Assembly (NCBI RefSeq): GCF_001874625.1
Contig: NZ_CP017671.1
Coordinates: forward strand, 2,852,001 to 2,916,000
DNA: 64,000 nt
Direction of reading: 5' to 3'
Source: Providencia rettgeri
GTDB taxonomy: Bacteria; Pseudomonadota; Gammaproteobacteria; Enterobacterales; Enterobacteriaceae
This document shows positions 31,421 to 43,272 of this stretch, piece after piece. Each line of letters starts with the position of its first letter. Positions within the stretch are counted from its first letter, which is position 1. The notes below the pieces were generated by a model. It was given only the letters and a program-made list of their open reading frames with translations, did no database searches and had not been told where the DNA came from. Position numbers and translations under genes: made by a program.

Positions 31421-31959
31421 TTTTGCTCCTCCGCATTACGTGCACTGACAAGGTCAGCGCCGTTTTCTTTACGGTCACGCCCAACGTGGAATGCGACAAC
31501 TAAACCGGCCAGTAATAGCAATGAAGCCAACTCAACAGCTAGAACATAAGGCCCGAATAGGCTTATACCCACTTCTTTCGCCCCAATCACGGTACCTTTA
31601 ATCCCATCGTCGTAAGACAAAGAGGTAATACCGTAAACTAAGATGGCCAGTAATACGGCAGACAACACCGCGGGACCAATCCAGTTTTTTGGTGTTAACC
31701 AAGCCCGCTCTTGTTCTTGCACTGAGCGACCTAAGTTAAGCATCATGACGACGAATACGAACAAGACCATGATGGCTCCTGCATAAACGATGATTTCCAA
31801 AGCCCCAGCAAAATACGCACCGAGAGAGAAAAACACCATCGACAGAGCCAGCAGAGAAACAACCAGATACAACAGTGCATGCACCGGGTTGGTATTAGTT
31901 ATCACCCTCAAAGTTGCTAATATGGCAACTAGGCCGGCGATATAAAATGTAAATTCCAT
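31417..31959 (-). CDS. nuoJ: NADH-quinone oxidoreductase subunit J
   Basis: Five-helix membrane subunit of complex I whose third helix changes conformation in coupling. The product is 180 residues (E. coli 184). The family stretch [20 protein letters not shown] is present, and [20 protein letters not shown] closes the membrane part before a charged tail. It starts 12 bp after nuoI and overlaps nuoK by 4 bp. Confidence 0.97.
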   Translation of the reverse strand: MEFTFYIAGLVAILATLRVITNTNPVHALLYLVVSLLALSMVFFSLGAYFAGALEIIVYAGAIMVLFVFVVMMLNLGRSVQEQERAWLTPKNWIGPAVLSAVLLAILVYGITSLSYDDGIKGTVIGAKEVGISLFGPYVLAVELASLLLLAGLVVAFHVGRDRKENGADLVSARNAEEQK

Positions 31960-31971
31960 GAATATCGCTCC

Positions 31972-32514
31972 TTATGGCAACAGGTCTTTGACGTTAATCG
32001 GTTTCGCTTCGTTATCCGCTTCACCTTTGTCTTTACCTGCAATCGCCATACCCGATTTACGGTAAAAGTTATAATCAGGATATTTACCCGGACCTGAAAT
32101 GAGTAGGTCATCTTTTTCGTAAACCAGATCCTGACGTCTCCAATCGGCCATTTCAAAGTCAGGTGTTAATTGGATTGCCGTAGTTGGGCAAGCCTCTTCA
32201 CACAAGCCACAGAAAATGCAGCGCGAAAAGTTCACGCGGAAAAACTCGGGGTACCAACGGCCGTCTTCATGTTCAGCTTTTTGCAGTGAGATACAACCCA
32301 CAGGGCAAGCCACCGCACATAAGTTACAGGCTACACAACGCTCTTCACCGTCAGGGTCGCGTGTTAATACGATACGCCCACGGTAACGGGGTGGCAGATA
32401 AACCGGCTCTTCTGGGTACATTTGCGTTTCGCGTTTATCGAACGCATGTAGGCCGACCATCCAAATACTACGTACTTGGGTGGCGAAACCGACCAATAAC
32501 TCTTTTAATGTCAT
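31972..32514 (-). CDS. nuoI: NADH-quinone oxidoreductase subunit I
   Basis: Ferredoxin-like subunit of complex I holding 4Fe-4S clusters N6a and N6b that pass electrons to N2 in NuoB. The product is 180 residues, as in E. coli. The two cluster motifs are [12 protein letters not shown] and [12 protein letters not shown], both intact. The N-terminal helix faces the membrane arm. It lies between nuoH (14 bp) and nuoJ (12 bp). Confidence 0.98.
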   Translation of the reverse strand: MTLKELLVGFATQVRSIWMVGLHAFDKRETQMYPEEPVYLPPRYRGRIVLTRDPDGEERCVACNLCAVACPVGCISLQKAEHEDGRWYPEFFRVNFSRCIFCGLCEEACPTTAIQLTPDFEMADWRRQDLVYEKDDLLISGPGKYPDYNFYRKSGMAIAGKDKGEADNEAKPINVKDLLP

Positions 32515-32528
32515 GGTTCAATCACCCC

Positions 32529-33509
32529 TTACTGAGCGTTGTATAAAATCACTGCTGCGGTACCCAGCAGATTAAGCAGTGTCAACGGCAGACAAATTTT
32601 CCAACCGAAAGACATCACTTGGTCATAACGTGGACGCGGCAAAGAAGCGCGGATCAAGATAAACATCATCATGAAGAACGCAGTTTTAATCGCAAACCAC
32701 AAGAATGACGGCAAGAATGGTCCATGCCAGCCACCAAAGAACAGCGTCACAATCAGAGCAGAGACCGTTACGATACCGATATACTCACCAACGAAGAACA
32801 GACCGAACTTCATCCCTGAGTATTCAACGTGATAACCATCCGCAATCTCTTGCTCTGCTTCTGGTTGGTCAAACGGGTGACGGTGACATACCGCAACACC
32901 TGCAATCGCAAAAGTTACAAAGCCGAAGAACTGAGGAATGATGTTCCACATGCCTTCTTGGGAGTTAACAATATCAATCAGGTTGAATGAACCTGCTTGT
33001 GCAACCACGCCCATTAAAGAAAGGCCTAAGAACACTTCGTAACTCACGGTTTGTGCTGACGCACGCATCGCCCCCAATAAAGAGTATTTGTTGTTACTTG
33101 ACCAACCAGCGAATAACACCGCATACACCGCTAGACCCGCCATCATCAGGAAGAATAAAATCCCAATATTAAGGTCTGCCACGTGCCAAGTTGGGCTAAC
33201 AGGTACGATGGCGAATGCAAGGAATAATGAGCAAAATGCGATAACTGGCGCTAGCGTAAAGATTTTCTTATCCGCGAACTGTGGGATCCAGTCTTCTTTA
33301 AACAGCATTTTGAACATATCCGCGATTAACTGGCCCATCCCAAACGGACCAACACGGTTAGGGCCGTAACGGTTCTGGAACAGACCGAGAATACGGCGCT
33401 CTCCCAGACTCATGTAGGCTCCACAAGTCACAACAACCAATAAAATGACGACAGATTTAAGTATGGAAATAAGGACTTCCATTACTTCAGGAGAAATCCA
33501 ATCCATCAT
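32529..33509 (-). CDS. nuoH: NADH-quinone oxidoreductase subunit H
   Basis: Membrane subunit of complex I that forms most of the quinone chamber with NuoB and NuoD and links it to the proton pumps. The product is 326 residues (E. coli 325), with about eight helices. Conserved parts are [19 protein letters not shown], the acidic loop region [21 protein letters not shown] and FFVGEYIGI, and [11 protein letters not shown]. The start overlaps the nuoG stop by 4 bp. Confidence 0.98.
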   Translation of the reverse strand: MMDWISPEVMEVLISILKSVVILLVVVTCGAYMSLGERRILGLFQNRYGPNRVGPFGMGQLIADMFKMLFKEDWIPQFADKKIFTLAPVIAFCSLFLAFAIVPVSPTWHVADLNIGILFFLMMAGLAVYAVLFAGWSSNNKYSLLGAMRASAQTVSYEVFLGLSLMGVVAQAGSFNLIDIVNSQEGMWNIIPQFFGFVTFAIAGVAVCHRHPFDQPEAEQEIADGYHVEYSGMKFGLFFVGEYIGIVTVSALIVTLFFGGWHGPFLPSFLWFAIKTAFFMMMFILIRASLPRPRYDQVMSFGWKICLPLTLLNLLGTAAVILYNAQ

Positions 33510-36229
33510 GCTCCCCTCCGCAGATTATTGACTGACACGCCAGCCAGAACAGGTGCGATACCCGGCATCCCTAATGGTAAACCAATTTGACCAGTCGATA
33601 GGTGATTACTGAGGCGTACAGTTAAGTTAAATGCTTGACCTGCATGGCTAAATTCAGCTTTGGTTCCTGCTGTCAAACCAAGTGACTCTGCATCTTGCGC
33701 ATTCAGCATGATATAAGGCTCAGGCATACGCTGTTGGATCACGTCTGAACGCTGTGACATTTCGTCACTACCGAACAGATGGTAATACGGCGCCACCACC
33801 CACTGAGCTTCAGTCGCTTGATAAGCTGCTGGAATATCAGTGAAGTAAGCCAATTTACTTTCTGTTGAATTGAACAAACGCACACCTGGGTCACCAAATA
33901 ACAAATGGCCCCCCACTTCTGCTTGGAATTTATTCCACGCTTGTGGTGAGTTCCAACCCGGCGCCCAAGCAAATGGAATTTGCTGACGTGGTGCCGTTGG
34001 GCTGTTGTTCCCTTCCATTGAGAAAGCAAATGGAGAATCAATATCTTGCGGTTGACGAGGCTCATGAACAGATTGGTTAGCCAGCATCGCTGTTCGACCA
34101 CTGTAACGATGAGGTTCACGTGCCAGTTTTTGACCACGGATACGGAAAGAGGCTTTTGGTGCAGAATCAACAATGCCTGCAAATTGTGGCAGTGTAGCAA
34201 CACAATCAGCAATCACATGGTCAAGTTGCGACCAGTCTGCATCACGTTCCTGTGCTTCAGTTTGCAATGAATGCATCCAGCGCCAGCTTTCGTTCATCAC
34301 GATAGCTTTGTCGTAATAAGTTGGGTCGAAGACTTGGAAGAAACGTTGTGCCCGACCTTCTTGGTTAATCAACGTACCGTCTGCTTCAGCAAAGCTTGCT
34401 GCTGGCAGAACTAATGTTGCTTTATCCATGATGTCGGTTTGCTGATGGTCAGCAACAATCAAATGCTTCAGCTTCGCTAATGCGCTATTAACCGCATCTA
34501 CATTGCTATGACGGTACAGGTCGTTTTCGATAACGATAGCCACATCCGCTTCGTTCGCTTCAATGCGAGCTAATGCGCTGTCTAATGGCTGTGCGTCCAT
34601 CATTGCTAAACCAAAACTGTTTGCATGAGAGGCTAAGTAAGATAAGCCTACCTGCGCACCTTTCGCTTTTAGTGCAAATGCCACGTTAGCCGCGGCTTGG
34701 ATCATCGCCTCACTAGCACTATGGCTACCACTGATAATCAGTGGTTTTTTCGCGCTTGAAAGTGCTTGTGCGATGGTTTCAACTTTCGCTTTGAGGTCTT
34801 CAGGTAAGTCATTCACTGCTGGTGCATCGCCATTAATCATGTTGGCAATAGCAAAACCAAAACGTGCTTGGTCAGCCACAGGAGCACGGTAATTAAATGC
34901 GGCGACATCATCTAAGCGGGTATCATCCACATTGGTGATAAACAGTGGGTATTTCGCATGTTGACCAATGTTCATGATTGCCGCGATTTGCCAGTCAGCG
35001 ACTTTTTGTGCTGCCGCCATTTCACGTGCTTTACCTTTCACCGCTTGACGTACAGATAACGCCATACGCGCACCTGTCTGAGTTAAATCTTCACCCAGTA
35101 CCAGCACCGCATCGTAACCTTCCACTTCACGCAGTGTTGGCGTATAGATACCGCCATTTTGCAGGATATTTTGCATCAGCGCTAAACGGCGTTGCTCACT
35201 CGAAGAAACACCTGAATAGAAGTTTTCTGCACCGACAAGTGCTCGTAACGCATAGTTACTTTCGATGCTTGCACGTGGTGAACCAATACCAATCACTTTC
35301 TTCGCTTGATTGATAATTTGCGCACCGCTTTGCATTGCCTCAATAGCCGATATAACCTGTTTTACGCCATTTTTATTTAACACAGCTTGACGTGGACGGT
35401 CTTTACGGTTGACATAGCCATAACCAAAACGACCGCGGTCACATAGGAAATAGTGGTTTACTGAACCATTATAACGGTTCTCAATGCGGCGGATTTCACC
35501 ATAGCGCTCACCAGGGCTAGTATTACAACCGATACTGCACTGTTGGCAGATACCCGGGGCAAATTGCATGTCCCATTTACGGTTATAGCGCTCAGAGTGC
35601 GTTTTATCGGTAAAGACCCCTGTCGGACAGACTTCAACTAGGTTACCTGAGAATTCACTTTCTAGCGTACCGTCTTCTGTACGACCGAAATACACATAGT
35701 TATGTGCCCCATAAACCCCCAAGTCCGTGCCATCTGCGTAATCTTTGTAATAACGCACACAGCGGTAACAAGCGATACAGCGGTTCATTTCATGACTAAT
35801 GAACGGCCCTAAGTCTTGGTTAATGTGTGTACGTTTCGTAAAACGATATTTACGCATATTATGACCGGTCATCACCGTCATATCTTGTAGGTGGCAATTA
35901 CCGCCTTCCTCACAGACTGGGCAGTCGTGAGGGTGGTTGGTCATCAGCCATTCCACAACACTTTCACGGAATTGTTTGGCTTCTTCATCATCAATTGAGA
36001 TGTAGGTACCTTCCGTTGCCGGTGTCATACAAGACATTACTAGGCGACCGCGAGTATCATCCGCGTTCTGATATTGCTTAACCGCACACTGGCGGCAAGC
36101 GCCAACGCTTCCCAGCGCCGGATGCCAGCAAAAATAAGGAATATCTAGCCCGAGAGAAAGACAGGCTTGTAACAGGTTTTCAGACCCGTTTACGTCATAT
36201 TCTTTGCCGTCTACATATATTGTAGCCAT
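33506..36229 (-). CDS. nuoG: NADH-quinone oxidoreductase subunit G
   Basis: Largest peripheral-arm subunit of complex I, carrying clusters N1b, N4, N5 and the off-path N7. The product is 907 residues (E. coli 908). N-terminal ferredoxin ligands are in [15 protein letters not shown], the His/Cys cluster in [13 protein letters not shown], then [11 protein letters not shown], and N7 in [10 protein letters not shown] molybdopterin-oxidoreductase-like domain without cofactor follows. Two in-frame ATGs lie upstream (36247, 36238), but [15 protein letters not shown] is the family start. The 98-bp gap to nuoF holds a small GC-rich hairpin. Confidence 0.97.
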   Translation of the reverse strand: MATIYVDGKEYDVNGSENLLQACLSLGLDIPYFCWHPALGSVGACRQCAVKQYQNADDTRGRLVMSCMTPATEGTYISIDDEEAKQFRESVVEWLMTNHPHDCPVCEEGGNCHLQDMTVMTGHNMRKYRFTKRTHINQDLGPFISHEMNRCIACYRCVRYYKDYADGTDLGVYGAHNYVYFGRTEDGTLESEFSGNLVEVCPTGVFTDKTHSERYNRKWDMQFAPGICQQCSIGCNTSPGERYGEIRRIENRYNGSVNHYFLCDRGRFGYGYVNRKDRPRQAVLNKNGVKQVISAIEAMQSGAQIINQAKKVIGIGSPRASIESNYALRALVGAENFYSGVSSSEQRRLALMQNILQNGGIYTPTLREVEGYDAVLVLGEDLTQTGARMALSVRQAVKGKAREMAAAQKVADWQIAAIMNIGQHAKYPLFITNVDDTRLDDVAAFNYRAPVADQARFGFAIANMINGDAPAVNDLPEDLKAKVETIAQALSSAKKPLIISGSHSASEAMIQAAANVAFALKAKGAQVGLSYLASHANSFGLAMMDAQPLDSALARIEANEADVAIVIENDLYRHSNVDAVNSALAKLKHLIVADHQQTDIMDKATLVLPAASFAEADGTLINQEGRAQRFFQVFDPTYYDKAIVMNESWRWMHSLQTEAQERDADWSQLDHVIADCVATLPQFAGIVDSAPKASFRIRGQKLAREPHRYSGRTAMLANQSVHEPRQPQDIDSPFAFSMEGNNSPTAPRQQIPFAWAPGWNSPQAWNKFQAEVGGHLLFGDPGVRLFNSTESKLAYFTDIPAAYQATEAQWVVAPYYHLFGSDEMSQRSDVIQQRMPEPYIMLNAQDAESLGLTAGTKAEFSHAGQAFNLTVRLSNHLSTGQIGLPLGMPGIAPVLAGVSVNNLRRGA

Positions 36230-36327
36230 AGTCAGCATGCTTCCCAAAGGCCCGCATAAAGCAGGCGTTAATCAAAAATACGTTCTTCGTGAAAAATCTC
36301 TTTAGCGGTTGCTCAATCGCTAAATAA

Positions 36328-37686
36328 TTACCAACGCTGCTTGAGCAGGTTTGGTTGGATACCCGCAATCTGCACGATGTTACGCAGATCTTTTTGTGAG
36401 ATACCCGCTTCAAATTCATCACGGAAATATTTGATGGCACTTTGCAGCGGTTCGACTGCTCCCGGTGCGTGAGCACAGAATGTTTTACCCGGACCTAAGA
36501 AACGGCAAAGTTGCTCTAATGTTTCGATGTCACCCGGTTGGCCTTCGCCTTTTTCCAGTGCTTGTAAAATTTTCACGCTCCACGGTAATCCATCACGACA
36601 TGGCGTACACCAACCACAGGATTCACGTGCAAAGAAGGTTTCTAAGTTACGAACTAACGAAACCATGTTGATTTCATGATCAACCGCCATTGCTAATGCA
36701 GTACCAAGACGGCTACCGGCTTTGGCAATATTTTCAAAATCCATTGGTAAGTCGAGGTGGTCATTGGTCAGGAAGTCTGTCCCTGCCCCACCCGGCTGCC
36801 ATGCTTTAAGTTTTAAACCATCACGCATACCACCTGCGTAATCTTCTAATACTTCACGTGCCGTTGTACCAAATGGTAATTCCCATAGACCCGGATTTTT
36901 CACACGCCCAGAGAAGCCCATTAATTTAGTGCCCGCGTCTTTACTCTTACCTGCGCTTAAATCGATGTACCACTGGTCACCATGCTCTAAAATAGCCGGC
37001 ACGTTACAGATAGTTTCAACGTTATTTACGCAAGTTGGTTTACCCCAAGCACCTGATGTTGCAGGGAATGGTGGTTTAGAACGCGGGTTAGCACGACGAC
37101 CTTCTAAAGAGTTAATCAGTGCAGTTTCTTCACCGCAGATATAACGCCCAGCACCGGTGTGCACAAATAGCTCGAAATCAAACCCCGAACCGAGGATATT
37201 TTTTCCTAACAGGCCCGCAGCTTTCGCTTCTTCGATGGCACGGCGCAAGTGTTGAGCTGCCTCAACATACTCACCACGTAGAAAGATATAACCACGATAA
37301 GCTTTTAGTGCATATGCTCCCGTGATCATCCCTTCAACTAACAAATGAGGCAGTTGCTCCATCAATAAGCGGTCTTTGTAGGTGCCCGGTTCCATTTCAT
37401 CCGCATTACATAAGAAATAACGCAGTTTCATGTTTTCGTCTTTTGGCATCAGGCTCCATTTCAGGCCTGTTGAGAACCCCGCACCACCACGCCCTTTCAG
37501 GCCAGCGTCTTTGACAAGGTTAACAACTTCATCCGGTGCCATGCCTTTGAGCGCACGCTCAAGACCTTTGTATCCGTTTTTACTGCGGTACTCATCTAAC
37601 CAAACAGGCTGATTGTCATCACGCAAACGCCATGTTAGGGGATGAGTTTCAGCAGTACGGATCACTGGATTAACAGAATTTGTCAT
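36328..37686 (-). CDS. nuoF: NADH-quinone oxidoreductase subunit F
   Basis: NADH- and FMN-binding subunit of complex I where electrons enter. The product is 452 residues (E. coli 445). The glycine-rich NADH loop is [16 protein letters not shown], the FMN-site stretch is [14 protein letters not shown], and cluster N3 ligands are in [12 protein letters not shown] plus a later Cys ([11 protein letters not shown]). The start overlaps the nuoE stop by 4 bp. Confidence 0.98.
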   Translation of the reverse strand: MTNSVNPVIRTAETHPLTWRLRDDNQPVWLDEYRSKNGYKGLERALKGMAPDEVVNLVKDAGLKGRGGAGFSTGLKWSLMPKDENMKLRYFLCNADEMEPGTYKDRLLMEQLPHLLVEGMITGAYALKAYRGYIFLRGEYVEAAQHLRRAIEEAKAAGLLGKNILGSGFDFELFVHTGAGRYICGEETALINSLEGRRANPRSKPPFPATSGAWGKPTCVNNVETICNVPAILEHGDQWYIDLSAGKSKDAGTKLMGFSGRVKNPGLWELPFGTTAREVLEDYAGGMRDGLKLKAWQPGGAGTDFLTNDHLDLPMDFENIAKAGSRLGTALAMAVDHEINMVSLVRNLETFFARESCGWCTPCRDGLPWSVKILQALEKGEGQPGDIETLEQLCRFLGPGKTFCAHAPGAVEPLQSAIKYFRDEFEAGISQKDLRNIVQIAGIQPNLLKQRW

Positions 37687-38222
37687 GGATACTGCTCCAG
37701 TAATTTTTGAATATTTTCAGGCTGCACATAACTGTGAGTATCTTCATCGATCATCATCGTCGGACCCTTATCACAGTTACCCAAGCAACAGGTTGGCAGC
37801 AATGTAAAGCGACCATCGGCTGTTGTTTGGCCAGGGCGAATATTCAGCTGTTTAATGATTTCAGCTTCTAAACCCTGATAACCAGTAATATGGCAAACAA
37901 CACTGTCGCAATAGCGAATAATATGGCGTCCAACAGGTTGACGGAAGATTTGGCTATAGAATGTTGCCACACCTTCAACATCACTAGCGGGGATACCTAA
38001 GACGTCAGCGATAGCATAGATCGCACCGTCCTCAACCCAGCCACGGTTTTTTTGCACAATTTTCAGTGCCTCGATAGATGCTGCTCGCGCATCTTCATAG
38101 TGATGTTTCTCACCTTCTATTTCTGCACGCTCTTCGTCAGTTAAAACAAAGCCATGATGAGCTTGGGGTTCGAATACATTCACCACATCGAGTTGATTGT
38201 GTTTATCATGTTCATTATGCAT
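37683..38222 (-). CDS. nuoE: NADH-quinone oxidoreductase subunit E
   Basis: Thioredoxin-fold subunit of complex I with 2Fe-2S cluster N1a, paired with NuoF. The product is 179 residues, somewhat longer than E. coli (166) through a His- and Asp-rich N-terminus. Cluster ligands are in YCDSVVC and [14 protein letters not shown]. It begins 2 bp after nuoCD and overlaps nuoF by 4 bp. Confidence 0.97.
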   Translation of the reverse strand: MHNEHDKHNQLDVVNVFEPQAHHGFVLTDEERAEIEGEKHHYEDARAASIEALKIVQKNRGWVEDGAIYAIADVLGIPASDVEGVATFYSQIFRQPVGRHIIRYCDSVVCHITGYQGLEAEIIKQLNIRPGQTTADGRFTLLPTCCLGNCDKGPTMMIDEDTHSYVQPENIQKLLEQYP

Positions 38223-38224
38223 GG

Positions 38225-40027
38225 TTAGCGATCCACATCCGACATTACAAAATCGATACTACCCAGATAGACGATTAAGTCTGAAACTAAACTACCGCGA
38301 ATAACCGCAGGGATTTGCTGCAAGTGGGCATAGCTTGGCGTACGAATACGTGTACGGTAGCTCATCGTGCTGCCATCACTGGTCAGGTAGTAGCTGTTGA
38401 TCCCCTTCGTGGCTTCAACCATCTGGAATGATTCATTCGCAGGCATCACTGGCCCCCAAGACACTTGCAAGAAGTGGTTAATCAGGGTTTCAATGTGCTG
38501 TAACGTACGCTCTTTTGGTGGCGGCGTCGTCAATGGATGGTCGGCTTTGAATGGGCCTTCTGGCATATTCTTGTAGCATTGCTCAAGAATACGGATACTC
38601 TGGCGCATCTCTTCAACTTTGATCATCACACGGTCATAGCAGTCACCGTTGTGAGCGATAGGAATATCGAATTCAAAGTTTTCATAACCTGAATATGGAC
38701 GCCATTTACGCACGTCAAAATCAACGCCTGTAGCACGTAAACCCGCACCTGTCACACCCCATGCCAATGCCTCTTCTTTGTTGTACATTGCTGTACCAAT
38801 AGAACGGCCTTTTAAGATGGAGTTTTTCAGTGCAGACGTGACATAAGACTCTAAACGTTTCGGCAGCCAATCAAGTAACTCACGCAGCAACTTTTCCCAA
38901 CCGCGCGGTAAGTCGTGTGCAACACCACCAATACGGAACCAAGCTGGGTGCATACGGAACCCAGTGATAGCTTCAATCACGTTGTACACTTTTTGACGGT
39001 CAGTAAACGCAAAGAATACAGGTGTCATTGCGCCGACGTCTTGAATATAGGTACTGATGTATAGCAAGTGGCTATTAATACGGAATAATTCAGACAGCAT
39101 GACGCGAATGGTCTTTACGCGGTCAGGCACTTCAATGCCAGCCAATTTTTCAACGGCTAACACGTATGGCATTTCATTCACACACCCACCGAGGTACTCA
39201 ATACGGTCAGTGTAAGGAATGTAACTGTGCCATGACTGGCGCTCGCCCATTTTCTCAGCACCACGGTGGTGGTAACCGATATCAGGCACACAGTCGATAA
39301 TTTCTTCACCATCAAGTTGCAGTACAATACGGAATGCACCGTGTGATGATGGGTGGTTTGGCCCTAAGTTCAGGAACATGAAATCTTCATTTTCATTTCC
39401 ACGTGCCATGCCCCACTCTTCTGGTTTGAAAGTTAAAGCTTCCATTTCCAGATCTTGTTTCTGTTTAGTCAGAACAAAGGGGTCGAACTCAGTTGCACGC
39501 GCAGGATAATCCTTACGCAGTGGGTGACCTTCCCAGCTTGGCGACATCAGTAAGCGACGTAAATTTGGGTGACCTTGGAAGGTGATCCCAAACATATCCC
39601 ACACTTCACGTTCATGCCAATTTGCATTTGGGAACAGCGAAACCATAGAAGGTACGTTGAGGTCTTTCTCATTAAGAGCGACTTTCAACATAATATCGCG
39701 GTTACGGTCAATAGAAATAATGTGATAGAAAACACTAAAGTCTGCTTCAGGCAGGCCTTGACGGTGGATTCTTTGGCGTTCATCTACCCCGTGTAAGTCA
39801 AATAGCATGACATACGGTTTTGGTAGTTTCTTTAGAAAATCTACAACTTCCAGTAATTGTTCACGACGAACCCAAACCACTGGCATACCAGTGCGGGTTG
39901 CTTGAACAGAAAAGGCATCCGGCCCAAATTGATTGCGCAGTTCCAGAAGCACAGGGTCATTTAAATGTTCCTGTGTCTGCCATCCTGGCTGGGTACTACT
40001 CGCTTGCGCTATCTGATCTGTCATCAT
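38225..40027 (-). CDS. nuoC: NADH-quinone oxidoreductase fused subunit C/D
   Basis: Fused NuoC-NuoD protein of complex I, as usual in Enterobacterales; the D half forms the quinone-reduction site with NuoB. The product is 600 residues. The C part (about 1-190) ends with [17 protein letters not shown]; the D part carries [14 protein letters not shown], the [12 protein letters not shown] stretch with quinone-site His residues, and a C-terminus [20 protein letters not shown] second ATG one codon in could be the true start. It follows nuoB by 74 bp. Confidence 0.98.
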   Translation of the reverse strand: MMTDQIAQASSTQPGWQTQEHLNDPVLLELRNQFGPDAFSVQATRTGMPVVWVRREQLLEVVDFLKKLPKPYVMLFDLHGVDERQRIHRQGLPEADFSVFYHIISIDRNRDIMLKVALNEKDLNVPSMVSLFPNANWHEREVWDMFGITFQGHPNLRRLLMSPSWEGHPLRKDYPARATEFDPFVLTKQKQDLEMEALTFKPEEWGMARGNENEDFMFLNLGPNHPSSHGAFRIVLQLDGEEIIDCVPDIGYHHRGAEKMGERQSWHSYIPYTDRIEYLGGCVNEMPYVLAVEKLAGIEVPDRVKTIRVMLSELFRINSHLLYISTYIQDVGAMTPVFFAFTDRQKVYNVIEAITGFRMHPAWFRIGGVAHDLPRGWEKLLRELLDWLPKRLESYVTSALKNSILKGRSIGTAMYNKEEALAWGVTGAGLRATGVDFDVRKWRPYSGYENFEFDIPIAHNGDCYDRVMIKVEEMRQSIRILEQCYKNMPEGPFKADHPLTTPPPKERTLQHIETLINHFLQVSWGPVMPANESFQMVEATKGINSYYLTSDGSTMSYRTRIRTPSYAHLQQIPAVIRGSLVSDLIVYLGSIDFVMSDVDR

Positions 40028-40101
40028 TCTTCACCATAACGCTTGATCAGGTTTATTATTTCGCAACAACATTGCTCTGTTACGCTGTATGGCTTTAAGC
40101 C

Positions 40102-40776
40102 TTAAATTTCGTCTGGTGTACGCAGGTTCGTCACTGCAATACGTTCACCGTGCTTTCTTTCTCTTTCTGATTGCATGTTGGCACGGTAAACCCCTTGGTC
40201 ACCAACGACCCAAGACAGCGGACGACGCTCTTTACCGATAGATTCTTGCAACAGAAGCAGAGCCTGCATATAGGCTTCTGGGCGCGGTGGGCAACCTGGG
40301 ATATACACATCTACAGGGATAAATTTATCGACGCCTTGTACAACAGAATAAATGTCATACATACCACCAGAGTTAGCACATGAACCCATGGAAATAACCC
40401 ATTTTGGTTCAAGCATTTGGTCATACAGACGTTGAATAACAGGCGCCATTTTAGTGAAACATGTGCCTGCAACGACCATGAAGTCGGCTTGGCGAGGAGA
40501 AGCACGTAGTACTTCCGCACCAAAGCGGGCTACGTCATGAACAGCCGTGAACGAAGTCACCATTTCTACATAGCAACATGAAAGGCCAAAGTTATAGGGC
40601 CATAGAGAGTTTTTGCGCCCCCAGTTAACAACATCGTGAAGTGCATGAGAAAGTTTCCCCATGTACACACTGTTTTCAACTTGCTGCTCCAGTGGATCAG
40701 TTACGATCTCCTGAGTTTGCAGTGGGTAACGGTCGTTCTCACCGTTCGGATCTATGCGGGTGAGCGTATAATCCAT
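40102..40776 (-). CDS. nuoB: NADH-quinone oxidoreductase subunit B
   Basis: Subunit of complex I holding cluster N2, the last electron carrier before quinone. The product is 224 residues (E. coli 220). N2 ligands include the adjacent cysteines of LSCCYVEM, the Cys of [11 protein letters not shown] and that of [11 protein letters not shown]. It begins 18 bp after nuoA. Confidence 0.98.
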   Translation of the reverse strand: MDYTLTRIDPNGENDRYPLQTQEIVTDPLEQQVENSVYMGKLSHALHDVVNWGRKNSLWPYNFGLSCCYVEMVTSFTAVHDVARFGAEVLRASPRQADFMVVAGTCFTKMAPVIQRLYDQMLEPKWVISMGSCANSGGMYDIYSVVQGVDKFIPVDVYIPGCPPRPEAYMQALLLLQESIGKERRPLSWVVGDQGVYRANMQSERERKHGERIAVTNLRTPDEI

Positions 40777-40794
40777 TGTATAATGCCTCGCTTT

Positions 40795-41238
40795 TTACTG
40801 CGGATGACGATTGCTGATTTTAATAACTTCACTAGGATGCTTTACTTTTCCGCGAGAACGGACTGGTGTCCAATCCAATGCTCCAACGCGAACTAAATAA
40901 AACAATCCCGCCAACAATACCAAAATAAAGATAGCGGCTTCGATAAAGCCTACCCAGCCAGCTTCGCGGATGGCGACTGACCATGCAAATAGGAACATGG
41001 CTTCAACATCGAAGATAACGAAGAACATGGCGACTAAGTAAAACTTAGCTGACATACGAAGACGTGCACTACCGACCGAATCAATACCTGATTCGTAAGG
41101 GACATGTTTTGTTCTGGCTTTGGCGCGGCTACCCAAGAAGTGACCTGCGACCAGCATGAAAGCACACAGACCGATAGTGCCGATAAGGAATATCGCAAAC
41201 GCCCAGTTATGGGCTAACGCTAGGATTGATGTAGACAT
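40795..41238 (-). CDS. nuoA: NADH-quinone oxidoreductase subunit A
   Basis: Three-helix membrane subunit of complex I, first gene of the 13-gene operon. The product is 147 residues, as in E. coli. The family motif [18 protein letters not shown] lies in the loop after helix 1, followed by [19 protein letters not shown]. Its promoters must lie in the long AT-rich region upstream. Confidence 0.97.
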   Translation of the reverse strand: MSTSILALAHNWAFAIFLIGTIGLCAFMLVAGHFLGSRAKARTKHVPYESGIDSVGSARLRMSAKFYLVAMFFVIFDVEAMFLFAWSVAIREAGWVGFIEAAIFILVLLAGLFYLVRVGALDWTPVRSRGKVKHPSEVIKISNRHPQ

Positions 41239-41421
41239 ACTCGTTGCTTACTCATTACTTATGGTGCGTAAACTGCTCTTTTTTACAACACGGCAGTATT
41301 GCACCACAATTGCCCAGTTAATCGAGAAGAAAGACCAAACATTGATCACCAACTAAAAGATCACCAAACTTAAATCAGTCTGTTGACCGCGTTTGGTTTG
41401 TCCTCTCTCATTACAATTTAC

Positions 41422-41440
41422 TTTACCCAAATTAGGTAAA
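41422..41440. promoter_or_regulatory. Inverted repeat in the nuo leader
   Basis: TTTACC (41422-41427) and GGTAAA (41435-41440) mirror each other about a 7-nt AT centre, roughly 185 bp upstream of nuoA. A half-site spacing of about 13 bp suits a dimeric regulator. Which one is unknown. Confidence 0.35.
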
Positions 41441-42219
41441 ATAACCCGTATTTGTTACAAAAACCTCACAGACTAAAAACACTAAAATAACAAAAAGTAC
41501 TCATAATCTGCTAAAACGTGTCAGTGTAATGATACACAAGTAAAGACGCAAACTAGTTTAACTGATTATTCGTTTTTACTACACCATTATCTCAGGAAAA
41601 ACCTGTCTTAACAGATGAAAAATTGCTCTTTTTATTTGATCTAACGCACAGTTTTATTGAAAAAGTACTCAATTTGTTTACATCACATTCAATTTAACTT
41701 TAAGAAGCCTTAACGCATTTTTATTGTTTAATTTAAGTAACTAACTGACATACCAGCGCTATTTTACCAATTCTGCTAAAAAAAATTGTTAATAACATAA
41801 CAAATCATTAACTAACTAATGAAATTCAGGTTATGCCAGCTACATCACAATTATTTCATGCTCTTCAATATTTAACCATACTTATTAAGTGGTTAATTGA
41901 TTTTTTTATAAGCAAAAATCGGAAATAAAATGATAAATTTGAACTTGATAACGATAAAAAGCATTTTGACTATTTAAACACTGACTCAATAGGATTACTT
42001 GATACCGTTTCCCAATATTGAACATTAAACACGGTAACGTGAAATAATCGTTTCAGTCAGTAAGCATTTTTTTGTTTGTGCTCAGCAGCAACAAGTCACA
42101 AATAGGATTATCTTGCCACTTTTTATCACGTTGTAATTTGATTGTGTAAGTTGTGCCCTTTCCACCTGATGCGCCGTTAAAATAATATCTGTCTATAAGC
42201 ACTAACGCATTGATCACAA

Positions 42220-42236
42220 ACAAGTGAATCACTTGT
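42220..42236. promoter_or_regulatory. 17-bp palindrome downstream of lrhA
   Basis: ACAAGTGA-A-TCACTTGT is a perfect palindrome with a one-base centre, 24 bp beyond the lrhA terminator stem and far upstream of nuoA. It could be an operator; no regulator can be named. Confidence 0.35.
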
Positions 42237-42253
42237 AAGTTAATAAAATGATA

Positions 42254-42290
42254 TAAAAAACGGTACTTCCAAGCAGGTTGGAAGTACCGT
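42254..42290 (-). terminator. Terminator of lrhA
   Basis: ACGGTACTTCCAA (42260-42272) and TTGGAAGTACCGT (42278-42290) form a perfect 13-bp stem with a 5-nt loop. On the minus strand TTTTTTAT follows the stem. Confidence 0.92.
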
Positions 42291-42348
42291 CGAAACAAAT
42301 AAATAAATTATATATTATGATTAAGCTAAATTAGACGAAACGATTAAC

Positions 42349-43272
42349 TTAATTCTCCCCATCATTGCTATCAGCCAATTCACTCGCTGACGATGCAACA
42401 TAAGGTATTTTTTTGTTTTCGATGGCACTAAACACCGTTAAAACAAAATCTTTCTGTTCATCTGCATTTTTATACAACCAATACTGAATATCAGGTAAAC
42501 GAGGTAACCCATCTGATTCATTTAAAATACGTAAATCCGCATTTTGCATTTCCATTGGTCTGGCAGTTACCCCAACCTCTGCATTCACAGCAGCACGAAC
42601 AGCTGGTAAAGAAGCAGCCTCATAGGCTACATGCCATGGCAACCCTGCTTCATCTAACGCATTAGTACACAGTTTACGATAAGGGTTAGTTTCATCCATA
42701 ACAACTAACGGTATTGGCTCATTAGGGCGCAATTGGAAATCAGGAGCACTGTGCCATAACACAGGTACTGTCCTTAATGCCGTCTTAGGATGATGACTAA
42801 TCCTTGTTGTCGTTAATGCTAAATCCACTTCGTGATTATCTAACATTGACTCAATAAATTGCGCTCGCTTGATGCGAACTTCAACAGCAACTCGTGGGTA
42901 TACTGATGCTATCCGGTTAAGTAAAAATGGCAGCAAAATATCAACAGTGTCGTCTGATGCTCCGATACGAAGTTCACCTTCTGCATCGTTATAAGTCAAT
43001 GATGCAGTTGCATCATCATTTGCACGAAGAATTTGCCTCGCGTAACCGAGTAATTGCAATCCATGTGCTGTAAGCAGTTTATTCCGCCCATGACGAGCGA
43101 AAAGCTCACGACCGACTAATTGCTCTAAACGTTGCATCTGCTGGCTTACCGCAGACTGCGTTCTACACACCGCAGCCGCTGCGGCTGCAAATGTATTTAG
43201 ATCAGCGACAGCAACGAAAGTTCGTAGCAAATCAAGATCTAAGTTCATAATGGGACGATTGGAATTTATCAT
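42349..43272 (-). CDS. lrhA: LysR-type regulator LrhA (HexA-like)
   Basis: Transcription factor that in E. coli represses flhDC motility genes and type 1 fimbriae; relatives (HexA, PecT) control virulence factors in other Enterobacterales. The product is 307 residues (E. coli 312). The N-terminal helix-turn-helix region is nearly identical to E. coli: LDLLRTFVAVADLNTFAAAA, then VCRTQSAVSQQMQRLEQLVG. The effector-binding half diverges, and the tail is shorter. It lies upstream of nuo on the same strand, as in E. coli, but its own terminator separates it. The long 5' region suggests complex control. Confidence 0.96.
   Translation of the reverse strand: MINSNRPIMNLDLDLLRTFVAVADLNTFAAAAAAVCRTQSAVSQQMQRLEQLVGRELFARHGRNKLLTAHGLQLLGYARQILRANDDATASLTYNDAEGELRIGASDDTVDILLPFLLNRIASVYPRVAVEVRIKRAQFIESMLDNHEVDLALTTTRISHHPKTALRTVPVLWHSAPDFQLRPNEPIPLVVMDETNPYRKLCTNALDEAGLPWHVAYEAASLPAVRAAVNAEVGVTARPMEMQNADLRILNESDGLPRLPDIQYWLYKNADEQKDFVLTVFSAIENKKIPYVASSASELADSNDGEN

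Larger units (their letters stand above)
41239..42253. other. Long AT-rich nuo upstream region
   Basis: About 1 kb with no credible gene, between lrhA and nuoA, as in E. coli where nuo is driven by distal promoters under ArcA, NarL, Fis and FNR. It contains the inverted repeat TTTACC-N7-GGTAAA (41422-41440) and the palindrome ACAAGTGA-A-TCACTTGT (42220-42236). A short frame at 42053-42298 overlaps the lrhA terminator and is not considered a gene. Confidence 0.6.

Noticed and set aside
34978-35313. Plus-strand frame of 111 codons inside nuoG
   Set aside because: It lies antisense to a highly conserved coding region; its composition is a shadow of nuoG codons.
42053-42298. 81-codon minus-strand frame between nuoA and lrhA
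   Set aside because: It overlaps the lrhA terminator stem, has no ribosome site and resembles nothing; treated as chance.
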